DNA of 64,000 nt from Stutzerimonas decontaminans (GTDB lineage: Bacteria > Pseudomonadota > Gammaproteobacteria > Pseudomonadales > Pseudomonadaceae): assembly GCF_000661915.1 (NCBI RefSeq), contig NZ_CP007509.1, positions 2,311,501 to 2,375,500 on the forward strand, read 5' to 3'. Both the position numbers and the translations under genes were made by a program. A model generated the notes under the pieces. It had not been told where the DNA came from. It made no database searches and was given only the letters and a program-made list of their open reading frames with translations. Numbering within the stretch: the first letter of the stretch is position 1; each line of letters opens with the position of its first letter. Below, one piece after another: positions 37,728 to 48,095 of this stretch.

Positions 37728-39176
37728 TCACAGTTTTGCCTGGTGTCCCTCCACTGGGGCCATCGCCGCGGTGCTGGCTCGAAGTGACTGACCGGTCACC
37801 TCCCATCCACCACCCAGTGCCTTGTACAGCGCGACTACCCCGCGATAGAGCTCGACCTCGGCCTGCGCCTGGGCGTCTTCGGCCGTCAGGCGCTCGCGTT
37901 CGGCATCCAACAACACGAGAAAGTCAGCTGTGCCTTCGCGATAGCGGATCTCCGCCTGCTTTGCGGCGGCACGGCTGGCGGTGGACTGGCGCAGCAATGA
38001 GAGCAGGCGCTGCTGAGCGTTGGCGTAGTCGCTAAAGGCGTTCTCCGACTCCTCCAAGGCCAGCAGGACCTGCTGTTCATAACTGGCCAGCGCTGCATCG
38101 GCATCGGCTTCGGCACCGCGCAGGCGGGCCCGCACACTGCCGAGGTCGAACGCCGCCCAGCTGATGCTCGGCGCCACGCCCCAGGCCCGCGCCGCGCTGG
38201 AACCGATCTGAGAACCGCGGCCGGCGACGAAGCCGAGAAAGCCCGACAGGCTCACGCGCGGAAACAGATCGGCCGTCGCCACGCCGACATCAGCCGTGGC
38301 CGCGGCAAGCTGGCGTTCCGCGGCACGGATATCCGGCCGCCGACGCAACAGCTCGCCGGGATCGCCAATCGGTAGCGCCTTGGCGATTGCCGGCAGGTCG
38401 CGTGGCGAAAGGTCGACGCTGAGCTGATCGGCGCGCTGGCCGAGCAGGGTGGCGATGCGGTTACGGGCGCGCGCCTGCAGTGCCTGTAACTGCGGCAGGC
38501 TGGCTTCGGTCGCCGCCAGCCTCGCGTCGGCGCGCAGCACATCCAGTTCGCTGCCTACACCCGCTTCGCGAAGCTGCTCTGTCAGCTCGTGGGAGTCGCG
38601 CTGAGTCGCCAGGTTGTCGCGGGCGATGCGCTCGCGCAACTGGGCACCGCGCAGCTGCCCGTAGGCATCCACCAGTTCGGCAATCAGGCTGACCTGCAGC
38701 TGATAGAGCTCGGCTTCGACGGCATCGGCCTGCGCCTCGCTGGATTCCAGGCGGCGCTGGATGCGGCCGAACAAGTCCAGCTCCCAGGCCATGTCCAGGC
38801 CAAGGTCATAGCGTTCGGCATTCACGCGCTGCTCGGTCACGCCCGGTTGCTGAGCCTTGCCGATATCGGCACTGGCACCGGCAGTGACAGTGGGCAGACG
38901 ATCATTGCTGACGTCATCACGGATCGCCCGTGCGGCACGCAGGCGGGCATAGGCGATGCGCAGTTCGCGGTTCTCGGCCAGCGCTTCGCCGACCAGGGCA
39001 TCCAGCGTCGGGTCTTCGAACTGTTGCCACCAGGCTGCCTCGAAGCGCGAGCGGTCGTAATCGCCACTCGCTGCATGGCTGATGCGCGCCGGTTCCGGTT
39101 GCGGTGCCCGGTAATCCGGGCCGACCGCGCAGGCGCTCAGTGCCAGAGTGAGAAGGGAAAGGGCGAAGAACTTCAT
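37728..39176 (-). CDS. oprN: OprN, outer-membrane channel of MexEF-OprN
   Basis: A 482-residue OEP-family lipoprotein (lipobox LALSAC, Cys16, then AVGPDYRAP), very similar in remembered sequence to P. aeruginosa OprN: YDRSRFEAAWWQQFEDPTLD, RLRAARAIRDDVSNDRLPTV, GEPGVTEQRV-like segment, LFPRVSLSGFLGFVAGRGSQ and RYREGTADFLVLLDAERERL. It is the exit channel of the pump. The start at 39176 overlaps the mexF stop (ATGA), which fixes it; the frame is open upstream but only as a shadow of mexF. Confidence 0.95.
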   Translation of the reverse strand: MKFFALSLLTLALSACAVGPDYRAPQPEPARISHAASGDYDRSRFEAAWWQQFEDPTLDALVGEALAENRELRIAYARLRAARAIRDDVSNDRLPTVTAGASADIGKAQQPGVTEQRVNAERYDLGLDMAWELDLFGRIQRRLESSEAQADAVEAELYQLQVSLIAELVDAYGQLRGAQLRERIARDNLATQRDSHELTEQLREAGVGSELDVLRADARLAATEASLPQLQALQARARNRIATLLGQRADQLSVDLSPRDLPAIAKALPIGDPGELLRRRPDIRAAERQLAAATADVGVATADLFPRVSLSGFLGFVAGRGSQIGSSAARAWGVAPSISWAAFDLGSVRARLRGAEADADAALASYEQQVLLALEESENAFSDYANAQQRLLSLLRQSTASRAAAKQAEIRYREGTADFLVLLDAERERLTAEDAQAQAEVELYRGVVALYKALGGGWEVTGQSLRASTAAMAPVEGHQAKL

Positions 39177-42100
39177 GCGCGGGCCTCCTTGTAAACCGCT
39201 TTGCGGGCTTCGCGTTTCTCGACGAAGGCGCGAATCACCAGATAGAACACCGGGGTCAGCAACAGACCGAAGAAGGTCACCCCGAGCATGCCGCTGAACA
39301 CCGCCACGCCCATAGCATGACGCATCTCGGCACCGGCCCCGCTGGAAAGCACCAGCGGCACCACACCCATGATGAAGGCGAAGCTGGTCATCAGGATCGG
39401 CCGCAGACGCAGGCGGCAGGCTTCGAGGATGGCGGCGAGCCGGTCCATGCCTTCTTCCTGCTTGTCCTTGGCGAACTCGACGATGAGGATCGCGTTCTTG
39501 CACGCCAGGCCCACCAGCACGATCAGGCCGATCTGGGTGAACACGTTGTTGTCGCTACCGGCCAGGATCACCCCGGTGATGGCAGAGAGCAGCGTCATCG
39601 GTACGATCAGGATCACCGCCAGCGGCAGGCTCCAGCTTTCGTATTGCGCCGCCAGCACCAGGAAGGCCAACAGCACGCAGAGCGGGAAGACGAAGATTGC
39701 GGTGTTGCCGGCAAGGATCTGCTGGTAGGTCAGCTCGGTCCACTCGTAGCTCATGCCATTCGGCAGTTCGGCCTTGAGCAGGCGCTCCATGGCCGCCTCG
39801 GCCTGACCGGAGCTGTAGCCCGGCGCGGCCGCGCCGTTGATCTCGGCGGTGAGGAAGCCGTTGTAGTGCATCACCCGATCCGGCCCGGCGCTGTCCGTAA
39901 CGTTGACGAAGGTCGACAGCGGCACCATCTCGCCGCGGTTGTTGCGCACCTTCAGCTGACCGATCTGCTCCGGGGCCAGGCGGAACTTCTGGTCCGCCTG
40001 AACGTTGACCTGATAGGTACGGCCGAAGCGATTGAAGTCGTTGGCGTACAGCGAGCCGAGGTAGACCTGCATGGTGTCGAAGATCTCGTCGATCGGCACA
40101 CCGTGGGTCTTGGCTTTTTCCCGGTCGATGTCGGCATCCACCTGCGGCACGTTCACCTGATAGCTGGTGAACAGGCCGGCCAGCTCCGGATAGTCGGCGC
40201 TCTTGGCGATGACGTTCTGTACCTGGCTGTACAGCTCCTCGTAGCCGAGGTTGCCGCGGTCCTGCACCTGCACGCGGAAGCCGCCTATGGTACCCAGGCC
40301 CTGTACGGGCGGCGGCGGGAAGATGGCGATGAAGGCATCCTGAATCTGCGCGAACTGGCCGTTCAGGTCCGCCGCGATGGCATTGGCCGAGAGTGACGGA
40401 TCCTTGCGCTCATCGAAGGGCTTGAGCGGAGTGAAGACGATGCCGCTGTTCGGGCTGTTGGTGAAGCCGTTGATCGACAGGCCCGGGAAGGCCACGGTGT
40501 TCTCCACGCCCGGGTGCTTGCCGGCAATTTCCGACATGCGCTTGATCACGTCCTCGGTGCGGTCCAGGGTGGCGGCGTCCGGCAGCTGGGCGAAGGCGAC
40601 CAGATACTGCTTGTCCTGCGGAGGCACGAAACCGGTCGGCGTGCTGGCGAAGCCCATGTAACCGAGGCCGACCAGTCCGACATAGACCACCAGGGCAATG
40701 CCGCTGCCGCGCAGTATGCGCCGCACCAGGCCGACGTAACCGTGGCTGGCGCGGTCGAACATGCGGTTGAACGGCGCGAACAGCCAGCCGCCAAAAATCC
40801 GATCGAGCAGACGCGAGAAGCCATCTTTTGGCGCGTCGTGCGACCTGAGGAGCGCTGCGGCCAGTGCCGGCGAAAGGGTCAGCGAGTTGAACGCCGAGAT
40901 CACGGTGGAGATGGCGATGGTCAGCGCGAACTGCTGGTAGAACTGCCCGGTGAGGCCGGAAATGAATGCGGTCGGGATGAACACCGCGCAGAGCACCAGC
41001 GCCGTGGCGATGATCGGCCCGGTCACTTCCTTCATGGCCTGACGGGTCGCTTCCTCCGGCGACTTGCCGAGGCCGATGTTGCGCTCGACGTTTTCCACCA
41101 CGACGATGGCGTCGTCCACCACGATGCCGATGGCCAGCACCAGGCCGAACAGCGACAGCGCGTTGAGCGAGAAGCCGAGCAGGTGCATGACCGCGAAGGT
41201 GCCGATCAGCGACACCGGCACGGCGGCCAGTGGAATGATCGAGGCGCGCCAGGTCTGCAGGAACAGGATCACCACCAGCACCACCAGCACGATGGCCTCG
41301 AGCAGGGTATGCACCACCGCTTCGATGGAGCCGCGCACGAAGATGGTCGGGTCGTAGACGATCTCGTAATCCACACCTTCCGGGAAGTCGCGTTTGAGCT
41401 CGGCCATGCGTGCGCGCACCGAGTCGGAGATCTCGATGGCGTTGGAACCCGGGCGCTGGAATACCGGAATGGCGACGGCCGGCTGGTTGTTCAGCAGCGA
41501 ACGCAGCGCGTACTGGCTGGAGCCCAGCTCGACGCGGGCGATGTCCCGCAGGCGGGTGATCGAGCCGTCTTCGCCGGCGCGGATGATGATGTTCTCGAAT
41601 TCCTCCTCGGTGACTAGGCGGCCCTGGGTGTTGATCGACAGTTGGAAGTCCGTCGCGCCCGGTGCCGGCGGTGCGCCCAGAGAACCTGCAGCGACCTGGC
41701 GGTTCTGCTCGCGAATCGCGTTGACCACGTCCGATGCGGTGAGGTTGCGCGAGGCGACCTTTTCCGGGTCGAGCCAGACGCGCAGGGAGTAATCGCCCAT
41801 GCCGAACAGCTGCACATCGCCGATGCCATCCAGCCGCGCCAGCTCGTCCTTGACGTTGAGTGCGGCGTAGTTGGACAGGTAGAGCATGTCGTAGCGCTGA
41901 TCCGGCGAGGTCAGGTGCACCACCATGGTCAGGTCCGGCGAGGCCTTGTCCACGGTCACGCCGAGGCGCTGCACCTCGGTGGGCAAGGTCGGCATGGTGC
42001 GCGTGACGCGGTTCTGCACCTGCACCTGGGCGTTGTCCAGATCAGTGCCCAGGCCGAAGGTGATGGTCAGGGTCAGCTTGCCGTCGGCGGTCGCCTGGGA

Positions 42101-42343
42101 GGACATGTAGAGCATGCCCTCGACGCCAGTGATGGCCTGTTCCAGCGGCGAGGCGACGGTTTCGCCGATCACCTTGGGGTTGGCGCCGGGGAAGTTGGCG
42201 CGTACCACCACGGTGGGCGGGACGACTTCGGGGTATTCGCTGATCGGCAGCTGGAACAGCGAGATGGCCCCGCCGATGAGGATCACCAGCGACAGCACGG
42301 CGGCGAAGATCGGCCGCTTGATGAAGAATTGCGAGAAATTCAT
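39173..42343 (-). CDS. mexF: MexF, RND efflux transporter
   Basis: A 1056-residue RND pump of the HAE-1 family, nearly identical in the visible parts to P. aeruginosa MexF (1062): MNFSQFFIKRPIFAAVLSLV, FQLPISEYPEVVPPTVVVRA, LAIGIVVDDAIVVVENVERN (TM4 relay Asp pair) and LVGLACKNAILIVEFAKD (TM10 Lys). MexEF-OprN exports chloramphenicol, trimethoprim, fluoroquinolones and quinolone-signal precursors in P. aeruginosa (established). All motifs appear intact. It follows mexE by 97 nt and overlaps oprN. Confidence 0.96.
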   Translation of the reverse strand: MNFSQFFIKRPIFAAVLSLVILIGGAISLFQLPISEYPEVVPPTVVVRANFPGANPKVIGETVASPLEQAITGVEGMLYMSSQATADGKLTLTITFGLGTDLDNAQVQVQNRVTRTMPTLPTEVQRLGVTVDKASPDLTMVVHLTSPDQRYDMLYLSNYAALNVKDELARLDGIGDVQLFGMGDYSLRVWLDPEKVASRNLTASDVVNAIREQNRQVAAGSLGAPPAPGATDFQLSINTQGRLVTEEEFENIIIRAGEDGSITRLRDIARVELGSSQYALRSLLNNQPAVAIPVFQRPGSNAIEISDSVRARMAELKRDFPEGVDYEIVYDPTIFVRGSIEAVVHTLLEAIVLVVLVVILFLQTWRASIIPLAAVPVSLIGTFAVMHLLGFSLNALSLFGLVLAIGIVVDDAIVVVENVERNIGLGKSPEEATRQAMKEVTGPIIATALVLCAVFIPTAFISGLTGQFYQQFALTIAISTVISAFNSLTLSPALAAALLRSHDAPKDGFSRLLDRIFGGWLFAPFNRMFDRASHGYVGLVRRILRGSGIALVVYVGLVGLGYMGFASTPTGFVPPQDKQYLVAFAQLPDAATLDRTEDVIKRMSEIAGKHPGVENTVAFPGLSINGFTNSPNSGIVFTPLKPFDERKDPSLSANAIAADLNGQFAQIQDAFIAIFPPPPVQGLGTIGGFRVQVQDRGNLGYEELYSQVQNVIAKSADYPELAGLFTSYQVNVPQVDADIDREKAKTHGVPIDEIFDTMQVYLGSLYANDFNRFGRTYQVNVQADQKFRLAPEQIGQLKVRNNRGEMVPLSTFVNVTDSAGPDRVMHYNGFLTAEINGAAAPGYSSGQAEAAMERLLKAELPNGMSYEWTELTYQQILAGNTAIFVFPLCVLLAFLVLAAQYESWSLPLAVILIVPMTLLSAITGVILAGSDNNVFTQIGLIVLVGLACKNAILIVEFAKDKQEEGMDRLAAILEACRLRLRPILMTSFAFIMGVVPLVLSSGAGAEMRHAMGVAVFSGMLGVTFFGLLLTPVFYLVIRAFVEKREARKAVYKEARA

Positions 42344-42440
42344 GGCGCACTCCGGGGTAGGGCGCGCGTCTGGCGCCCTGGCGGATCGATCGGATTGGCG
42401 CGGCAGGCGCGCCGGAGTTCAGGTCAGTTGCGGGAGGTGC

Positions 42441-43670
42441 TCAGCTGCTAGGACGCTGAGCCAGGGTGCGCTCGACGACCTGCGGTTTCATCGCCTCGCT
42501 GATCGCACGGTTCTGTTGGCGCAGGGTGGCCAGCGTTTCGGCGTCGGCCATCGGCACTGATTCCGGCTGCACCGGGCTGCCCGGCCGCACACGCTGCAGA
42601 CCGTTCACCACGATGCTTTCGCCCTTGGCCAGGCCGCTGCGGACGATGCGCAGCCCTTCGAGCTTGGGACCGAGCTCGACCGGCCGGTAGGCGACAGTGC
42701 CGTCTTCAGCCAGTACCAGGACGAACTTCTTGCCCAGATCTGTACCGACGGCGACGTCCTTGATCAGCACGGCGTCGTAGGTGGCGCTGCCGACCAGCTT
42801 CAGGCGTGCATACAGGCCGGGGGTGAAGCTGCCGTCACGGTTGTCGAACACGGCGCGACCGCGGATGGTGCCGGTGCGCGGGTCGACCTGGTTGTCGACG
42901 AAGTCCATGTGGCCCAGGTGCGGGTGGCCGTCCTCGCTGGACAGGCCTAGGTAGACCGGGGTCGCCTCGCCACGGTCGCCGTTGCGCGCCAGCTCGCGGT
43001 ACTTGAGGTAGGTACGCTCATCGGCCTCGAAATAGGCATAGACCTTGTCGGTGGAGACCAGCGTGGTCAGCAGCGCCTCACCGGCGTTGACCAGGTTGCC
43101 GGCAGTGATCAGCGCCCGGCCGACGCGGCCTTCGATGGGCGCGGTCACGCGGGTGAAGGAGAGGTCAAGCTGAGCGCGGTCCAGTTGCGCCTGAATCGCG
43201 GCGGTTGCCGAGCGAGCTTCGCTGGCAGCACTGACGCGGGCATCGGCGAGTTCTGCCGAGATGGCATTCTTCTGCCGCAACCGTTCACCGCGTTCGGCCT
43301 CTGCCACGGTGCGCTGCTGCGTTGCGCGCGCCTGTTGCAGCTGTGCCTGCAGGCGTTTGACCTCGGCCTGGAACGGCCGCGGGTCGATCTGGAACAGGAG
43401 GTCGCCTTTCTTCACCAGCGTGCCTTCCTCGAAGGCCACTTTGTCGATGAAACCGGACACGCGCGGGCGAATCTCCACCGACTCCGGCGCCTCCAGGCGG
43501 CCAGTGAGTTCATCCCACTCGGTCACCTGTTGCTCGATGACTTCCGCGACGCTGACGGCGGGCGGCGGCATGCCCGCCTGGGTGGCCTCCGGTGCCTTGC
43601 CACAAGCGGCGGTGATCAGCACCGTCAGGGCGATAAGGGGAAAACGCAAGGCGTTGAACGAACGTTCCAT
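42441..43670 (-). CDS. mexE: MexE, RND efflux periplasmic adaptor
   Basis: A 409-residue membrane-fusion lipoprotein (lipobox ITAAC, Cys23). It has the AcrA/MexE features EWDELTGRLEAPESVEIRP, GFIDKVAFEEGTLVKKGDLL, DLSFTRVTAPIEGRVGRALI and FVDNQVDPRTGTIRGRAVF. It links MexF to OprN and is the first gene of the efflux operon. It lies downstream of mexT on the same strand with a 232-nt gap that holds a T-N11-A dyad, the expected activation site. Confidence 0.95.
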   Translation of the reverse strand: MERSFNALRFPLIALTVLITAACGKAPEATQAGMPPPAVSVAEVIEQQVTEWDELTGRLEAPESVEIRPRVSGFIDKVAFEEGTLVKKGDLLFQIDPRPFQAEVKRLQAQLQQARATQQRTVAEAERGERLRQKNAISAELADARVSAASEARSATAAIQAQLDRAQLDLSFTRVTAPIEGRVGRALITAGNLVNAGEALLTTLVSTDKVYAYFEADERTYLKYRELARNGDRGEATPVYLGLSSEDGHPHLGHMDFVDNQVDPRTGTIRGRAVFDNRDGSFTPGLYARLKLVGSATYDAVLIKDVAVGTDLGKKFVLVLAEDGTVAYRPVELGPKLEGLRIVRSGLAKGESIVVNGLQRVRPGSPVQPESVPMADAETLATLRQQNRAISEAMKPQVVERTLAQRPSS

Positions 43671-43756
43671 GCTTGACTCCGCAAGTCGGATTTGTTGATG
43701 GCAGGAGTCTGCTCGGTCAAGCCGTTCAGCAAAAATCGAACGAGGCGAAGGTGAAT

Positions 43757-43771
43757 ATCATTGGCGGTGAT
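43757..43771. promoter_or_regulatory. Nod-box-like site for MexT upstream of mexE
   Basis: ATCA-N7-TGAT (atcattggcggtgat) is a dyad with T-N11-A spacing, about 87 bp before the mexE start. The following bases (ggttaacgat) extend a partial match to the published MexT box pattern ATCA-N5-GTCGAT-N4-ACYAT, with mismatches in the middle element. MexT is the obvious binder, as its gene lies just upstream. Confidence 0.5.
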
Positions 43772-43902
43772 GGTTAACGATTCGGAATCGGCGCCGGACG
43801 AGGTGCGCCATGCGGCAAATGCCGCTCCGGCGGACGCCTGTCAGTGCCTTGCCAGCGGTTAAGGACACCGAAACACAAAAGTGAAAAGCAAATGAAGCGG
43901 TT

Positions 43903-44820
43903 TTAAAGGCTGTCCGGATCACCAACGAACATCTGGATACGCGAGCGCAGCCAGCGTTCGGCGGGGTCGTTGTCCTGGGCGCCGCGCCAGGCCATGGACA
44001 GCTCGAAGTCCTGGCTGGTCTGGAACGGCAGCGGTTCGGCGCGCACGCCGCCATTGGCCGCCAGCGCGGCTGCCGCGTAATCCGGGACGGTGGCGATGAT
44101 GTCGGTTCCGGCGAGCAGGCTGGCCAGGCCGTTGAACTGCGGCACCGCCAAGACCACCTTGCGCTTGCAGCCGTGCAGGGCCAGTTCCTCGTCGATATAG
44201 CCGTTGAGATCGCCGGCAAAGGAGACCATCGCATGCGGACGGCTGCAGTAGTCCTCCATGCTCAGCCGGCCGGGAATGCTGTCGGCACGCAGCAGCATCG
44301 GCTTGGGCCGGCGCAGTACCTTGCGTTTGGCATTGGCCGGCAGCTCCTCGGTGTAGCAGACGCCCACCGATATCTCACCGGACGCCAGCAGGCCGGGCAT
44401 CAATAGATAGTTTGCGCGGCGCACCACCAGCACCACGTCCGGCGCTTCGGCGCGCAGGCGGCGCAGCAGCGGCGGTAGCAGGGCGAACTCGACTTCATCG
44501 GTCAGGCCGATGCGAAACACCTGGGTGCTGGTCGCCGGGTCGAAGGTCGAGGCGCGGCTGACGGCGGTGGAGATCGAGTCCAGCGCCGGTGAAAGCAGCT
44601 GAGCGATCTCCAGCGCGCGGGCGGTTGGCTCCATGCTGCGGCCGGTACGGACGAACAGCGGGTCGTCGAACAGCGTGCGCAATCGTGCCAGGGCGGCACT
44701 GATCGCCGGCTGGCCGAGAAACAGCTTCTCGGCTGCGCGGGTCACGCTGCGCTCGTGCATCAGCGTTTCGAAGACGATCAGCAGATTGAGGTCAACACGG
44801 CGAAGGTCGTTGCGATTCAT
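43903..44820 (-). CDS. mexT: MexT, LysR-type activator of mexEF-oprN
   Basis: A 305-residue LysR regulator matching remembered P. aeruginosa MexT (304 residues) almost end to end: MNRNDLRRVDLNLLIVFETL, QPAISAALARLRTLFDDPLF, RRANYLLMPGLLASGEISVG, PQFNGLASLLAGTDIIATVP and AQDNDPAERWLRSRIQMFVG. Unlike several laboratory P. aeruginosa strains, no inactivating insertion or frameshift is visible, so it should be functional. The start at 44820 is fixed by homology; the open frame further upstream is antisense to mexS. It activates mexEF-oprN and mexS and responds to redox or electrophile stress. Confidence 0.95.
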   Translation of the reverse strand: MNRNDLRRVDLNLLIVFETLMHERSVTRAAEKLFLGQPAISAALARLRTLFDDPLFVRTGRSMEPTARALEIAQLLSPALDSISTAVSRASTFDPATSTQVFRIGLTDEVEFALLPPLLRRLRAEAPDVVLVVRRANYLLMPGLLASGEISVGVCYTEELPANAKRKVLRRPKPMLLRADSIPGRLSMEDYCSRPHAMVSFAGDLNGYIDEELALHGCKRKVVLAVPQFNGLASLLAGTDIIATVPDYAAAALAANGGVRAEPLPFQTSQDFELSMAWRGAQDNDPAERWLRSRIQMFVGDPDSL

Positions 44821-44969
44821 ACCTGGTTCACGTCGAGCCTGCAGCCGGACCAGGAGGCGTCCGGCTCTGGAGGGTGGTCTGCATTCTAGACAGCTTCGGT
44901 TACCAAGGGCATGCCCGATCCCGCTTTCGAAATGCACAAAGCTGCAATGCGTTGGCAAGCATACATACG

Positions 44970-45004
44970 TAGTTCCATCATTACTGCGCATGGGAACTAT
45001 CGAT
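44970..45004. promoter_or_regulatory. Inverted repeat and partial MexT-box in the mexT-mexS gap
   Basis: tagttcc (44970-44976) and ggaacta (44993-44999) form an inverted repeat 16 nt apart. On the minus strand, ATCGAT-N4-CCCAT (45004 to 44990) partly matches the second half of the MexT box (GTCGAT-N4-ACYAT). The 264-nt divergent gap is the expected site for MexT control of mexS. Confidence 0.35.
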
Positions 45005-45084
45005 GGGAATCCACGCCATCCGCTGGAGTTGTGACGATACTGACGATAGAGTCCGTTCGCACATGTAGTAAGTGAGGGGTCGAA

Positions 45085-46101
45085 ATGTCCCGCATCATCC
45101 GTTTTCATCAGTTCGGCCCGGCCGACGTGCTGCGCCACGAGGAACGCGCAATGCCGGTTGCCGGCCCAGGCGAGGTGCTGATCGGCGTGCGCGCCATCGG
45201 CGTCAGCTGGAATGACGTGCTCTGGCGCCAGGACCTCGCGCCACGGCACGCGCGTCTGCCTGCCGGGCTCGGCAGCGAAGTGGCGGGCGAGGTGCTGGCG
45301 GTGGGTGAGGGCGTTCAGGGCTTCAGTGTCGGCGATCATGTTGCAGGCTTCCCGGCCCACGACCTCAATCAGTATCCGCTCTACGCCGAGCACGCGCTGT
45401 TGCCGCAACAGGCGCTGGTGCACTATCCGGACATGCTCAGCGCCAGCGAGGCGGCGATCCACTACACGCCGATGCTGGTCAGCTATTTCGCGCTGGTGGA
45501 GCTGGCTCAACTGGAGCCCGGCCAGTACGTGCTGATCAACCAGGCTGCGCATTGCACAGGACCGGCGGCGGTACAGCTGGCCAAGGCACTGGGCGGACGG
45601 GTAATCGCCACCTGTGACACCAGCGACGACCGTGACTATCTGCGTGAGCTGGGCGCGGAGACGGTGATCGTCACTGAAGAGGAAGACCTGGTCGGCCGTC
45701 TGCAGAAGGTGACCGAAGGCCGCGGCGTCGACGTGGTGCTGGATGCCTGTGGCGGCTCGCAGATGAAACTGCTCGGCGACGTCATGGCACCGCTGGGCAA
45801 GCTGATCCTCTATGGCATGAATGGCGGCAACGAAACGGCCCTGCCGGTCTGTGCGGCCTTCAAGAAGAACTTCAAGTTCTTCCTCCACTGCCTGTGCGAC
45901 TTCACCGGGCAGCCGGAGCTGGGCATCGAGCAGAACCGTGAAGCCGTGGAGCGTGCGTTGAAGCATATCAACCAGCTCACCGTGGACCGGCTGATCTGGC
46001 CGCAGCTCGACCGCCAGTTCCCGTTCGAGCAGGCAGTCGAAGCCCACCAGTATGTGGAAAGCGGCGTACCTCGCGGCCGCGTCGTGCTGACGCTGAACTG
46101 A
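45085..46101 (+). CDS. mexS: MexS, zinc-independent quinone oxidoreductase-like protein
   Basis: A 338-residue medium-chain dehydrogenase/reductase of the quinone-oxidoreductase type. The GroES-like N-terminal domain (RFHQFGPADVLRHEERAMPV, GLGSEVAGEVLAVGEGVQGF) is followed by the NADPH-binding Rossmann domain (NQAAHCTGPAAVQLAKALGG and DVVLDACGGSQMK). The structural zinc ligands of alcohol dehydrogenases are absent. Its divergent position next to mexT matches mexS (PA2491) of P. aeruginosa, where loss of MexS raises electrophile stress and switches on MexT and the pump. The start is preceded by GTGAGGGG. A palindrome follows the gene. Confidence 0.93.
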   Translation: MSRIIRFHQFGPADVLRHEERAMPVAGPGEVLIGVRAIGVSWNDVLWRQDLAPRHARLPAGLGSEVAGEVLAVGEGVQGFSVGDHVAGFPAHDLNQYPLYAEHALLPQQALVHYPDMLSASEAAIHYTPMLVSYFALVELAQLEPGQYVLINQAAHCTGPAAVQLAKALGGRVIATCDTSDDRDYLRELGAETVIVTEEEDLVGRLQKVTEGRGVDVVLDACGGSQMKLLGDVMAPLGKLILYGMNGGNETALPVCAAFKKNFKFFLHCLCDFTGQPELGIEQNREAVERALKHINQLTVDRLIWPQLDRQFPFEQAVEAHQYVESGVPRGRVVLTLN

Positions 46102-46107
46102 CCATCC

Positions 46108-46129
46108 GAGGGCCCTGTACAGGGCCCTC
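46108..46129. terminator. 22-bp perfect palindrome after mexS
   Basis: gagggccctgt followed directly by its reverse complement forms a perfect 22-bp palindrome 6 nt after the mexS stop. As RNA it gives a 9-bp GC stem with a 4-nt loop. There is no T-tract, so it may be a weak terminator or a 3'-protecting hairpin. Confidence 0.45.
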
Positions 46130-46207
46130 TCATCGCCGCGCAGAAACTTTTCTCGCGCAGTTCCAGTCCTCCGAAGACAGGCTCACAACCTTGACGGAGG
46201 ATTTTCC

Positions 46208-47065
<858 letters not shown>

Positions 47066-47071
47066 CCCATT

Positions 47072-47094
47072 GCCGGGCCGCAGGGCGGCCCGGC
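47072..47094. other. GC-rich hairpin between the SDR gene and ku
   Basis: A perfect 10-bp stem (gccgggccgc / gcggcccggc) with a 3-nt loop, 7 nt after the SDR stop and 25 nt before ku. There is no T-tract; it may attenuate or stabilise read-through mRNA. Confidence 0.45.
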
Positions 47095-47118
47095 CACATC
47101 CACGCTTGGAGAACGACC

Positions 47119-48084
47119 ATGCCACGCACGATCTGGAAAGGCGCAGTCAGTTTCGGACTGGTACACATCCCGGTGGCGCTGGTACCGGCCACCACCCGCC
47201 AGGGCATCGATTTCGACTGGCTGGACAAACGCAGCATGGACCGGGTCGGCTACAAGCGCATCAACAAGACCACCGGCGAGGACATCGACAGCGAGAACAT
47301 CGTCAAGGGCGTCGAGTACGAGAAGGGGCATTACGTGGTGATCAGCGATGACGAGATCAAGTCAGCGCATCCCAAGGCGACCCAGACCGTGGACATCGTT
47401 GCCTTCGTCGACGCCAAGGACATCTCCTTTCTCTACATCGACACGCCGTACTACCTGACGCCGGACCGCCGCGGGGAAAAGGTCTACGCGTTGCTGCGCG
47501 AGACGCTGATCCAGACCGGCAAGGTCGGCATCGCCAACGTGGTGCTACGTAACAAGCAGCACCTGGCAGTGGTGATGCCGCTGGGCAAGGCCTTGGTGAT
47601 GAACACCCTGCGCTGGGCCGACGAGGTGCGTGGCGTCGAGTACCTGGAACTGAAGGACGAAGCGCTCGATCCCGATCTGGCCGAGCGTGAGCTGGACATG
47701 GCCAAGCGGCTGGTCGAGGACATGACCGAGAAGTGGAAGCCGGAACAGTACAAGGACACCTTCCAGGACCAGATCATGGACCTAGTGGAGAAGAAGGCGC
47801 GCGAAGGCAAGCTGGAAGCCGTCGGCGGTCCGGAGGAGGCCGTGGATCGTCGTTCCGCGGATGTCATCGACCTTACCGAACTGCTCAAGCGCAGCCTTGC
47901 CGCCAAGCCCGGCAAGGCCCGGGCAGCCAGCGAGGAGGACGAGGCGGACGACACGCCGAAAAAGGCGCCGGCCAAACCGAAAACCACGAGCAAGGCCAAA
48001 ACAACCAAATCGACTGCATCCTCGTCGACGCGAGCACGCAAGGCACCGGCCACCGATAGCAAATCCAGCAAGAAGGCCAGCTGA
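47119..48084 (+). CDS. ku: Ku protein for non-homologous end joining
   Basis: A 321-residue bacterial Ku, which forms a homodimeric ring on double-strand DNA ends and recruits LigD. The start MPRTIWKGAVSFGLVHIPVA and the motifs FDWLDKRSMDRVGYKRIN and YYLTPDRRGEKVYALLRE are typical. The Ku core ends about residue 255. The remaining 65 residues form a Lys/Ala/Thr-rich, low-complexity tail (KKAPAKPKTTSKAKTTKS) of the kind that binds DNA non-specifically in long bacterial Ku proteins. It is followed after 11 nt by a LigD-type polymerase gene. Confidence 0.95.
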   Translation: MPRTIWKGAVSFGLVHIPVALVPATTRQGIDFDWLDKRSMDRVGYKRINKTTGEDIDSENIVKGVEYEKGHYVVISDDEIKSAHPKATQTVDIVAFVDAKDISFLYIDTPYYLTPDRRGEKVYALLRETLIQTGKVGIANVVLRNKQHLAVVMPLGKALVMNTLRWADEVRGVEYLELKDEALDPDLAERELDMAKRLVEDMTEKWKPEQYKDTFQDQIMDLVEKKAREGKLEAVGGPEEAVDRRSADVIDLTELLKRSLAAKPGKARAASEEDEADDTPKKAPAKPKTTSKAKTTKSTASSSTRARKAPATDSKSSKKAS

Positions 48085-48095
48085 CCGAGGGCGCG

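Noticed and set aside
43903..44820. An inactivated mexT allele as found in laboratory P. aeruginosa strains
   Set aside because: The frame is continuous and matches the full-length active protein as far as I can recall.
44821..46047. N-terminal extension of MexT across mexS on the minus strand
   Set aside because: The extension is the antisense of mexS; MexT homology begins exactly at the ATG ending at 44820.
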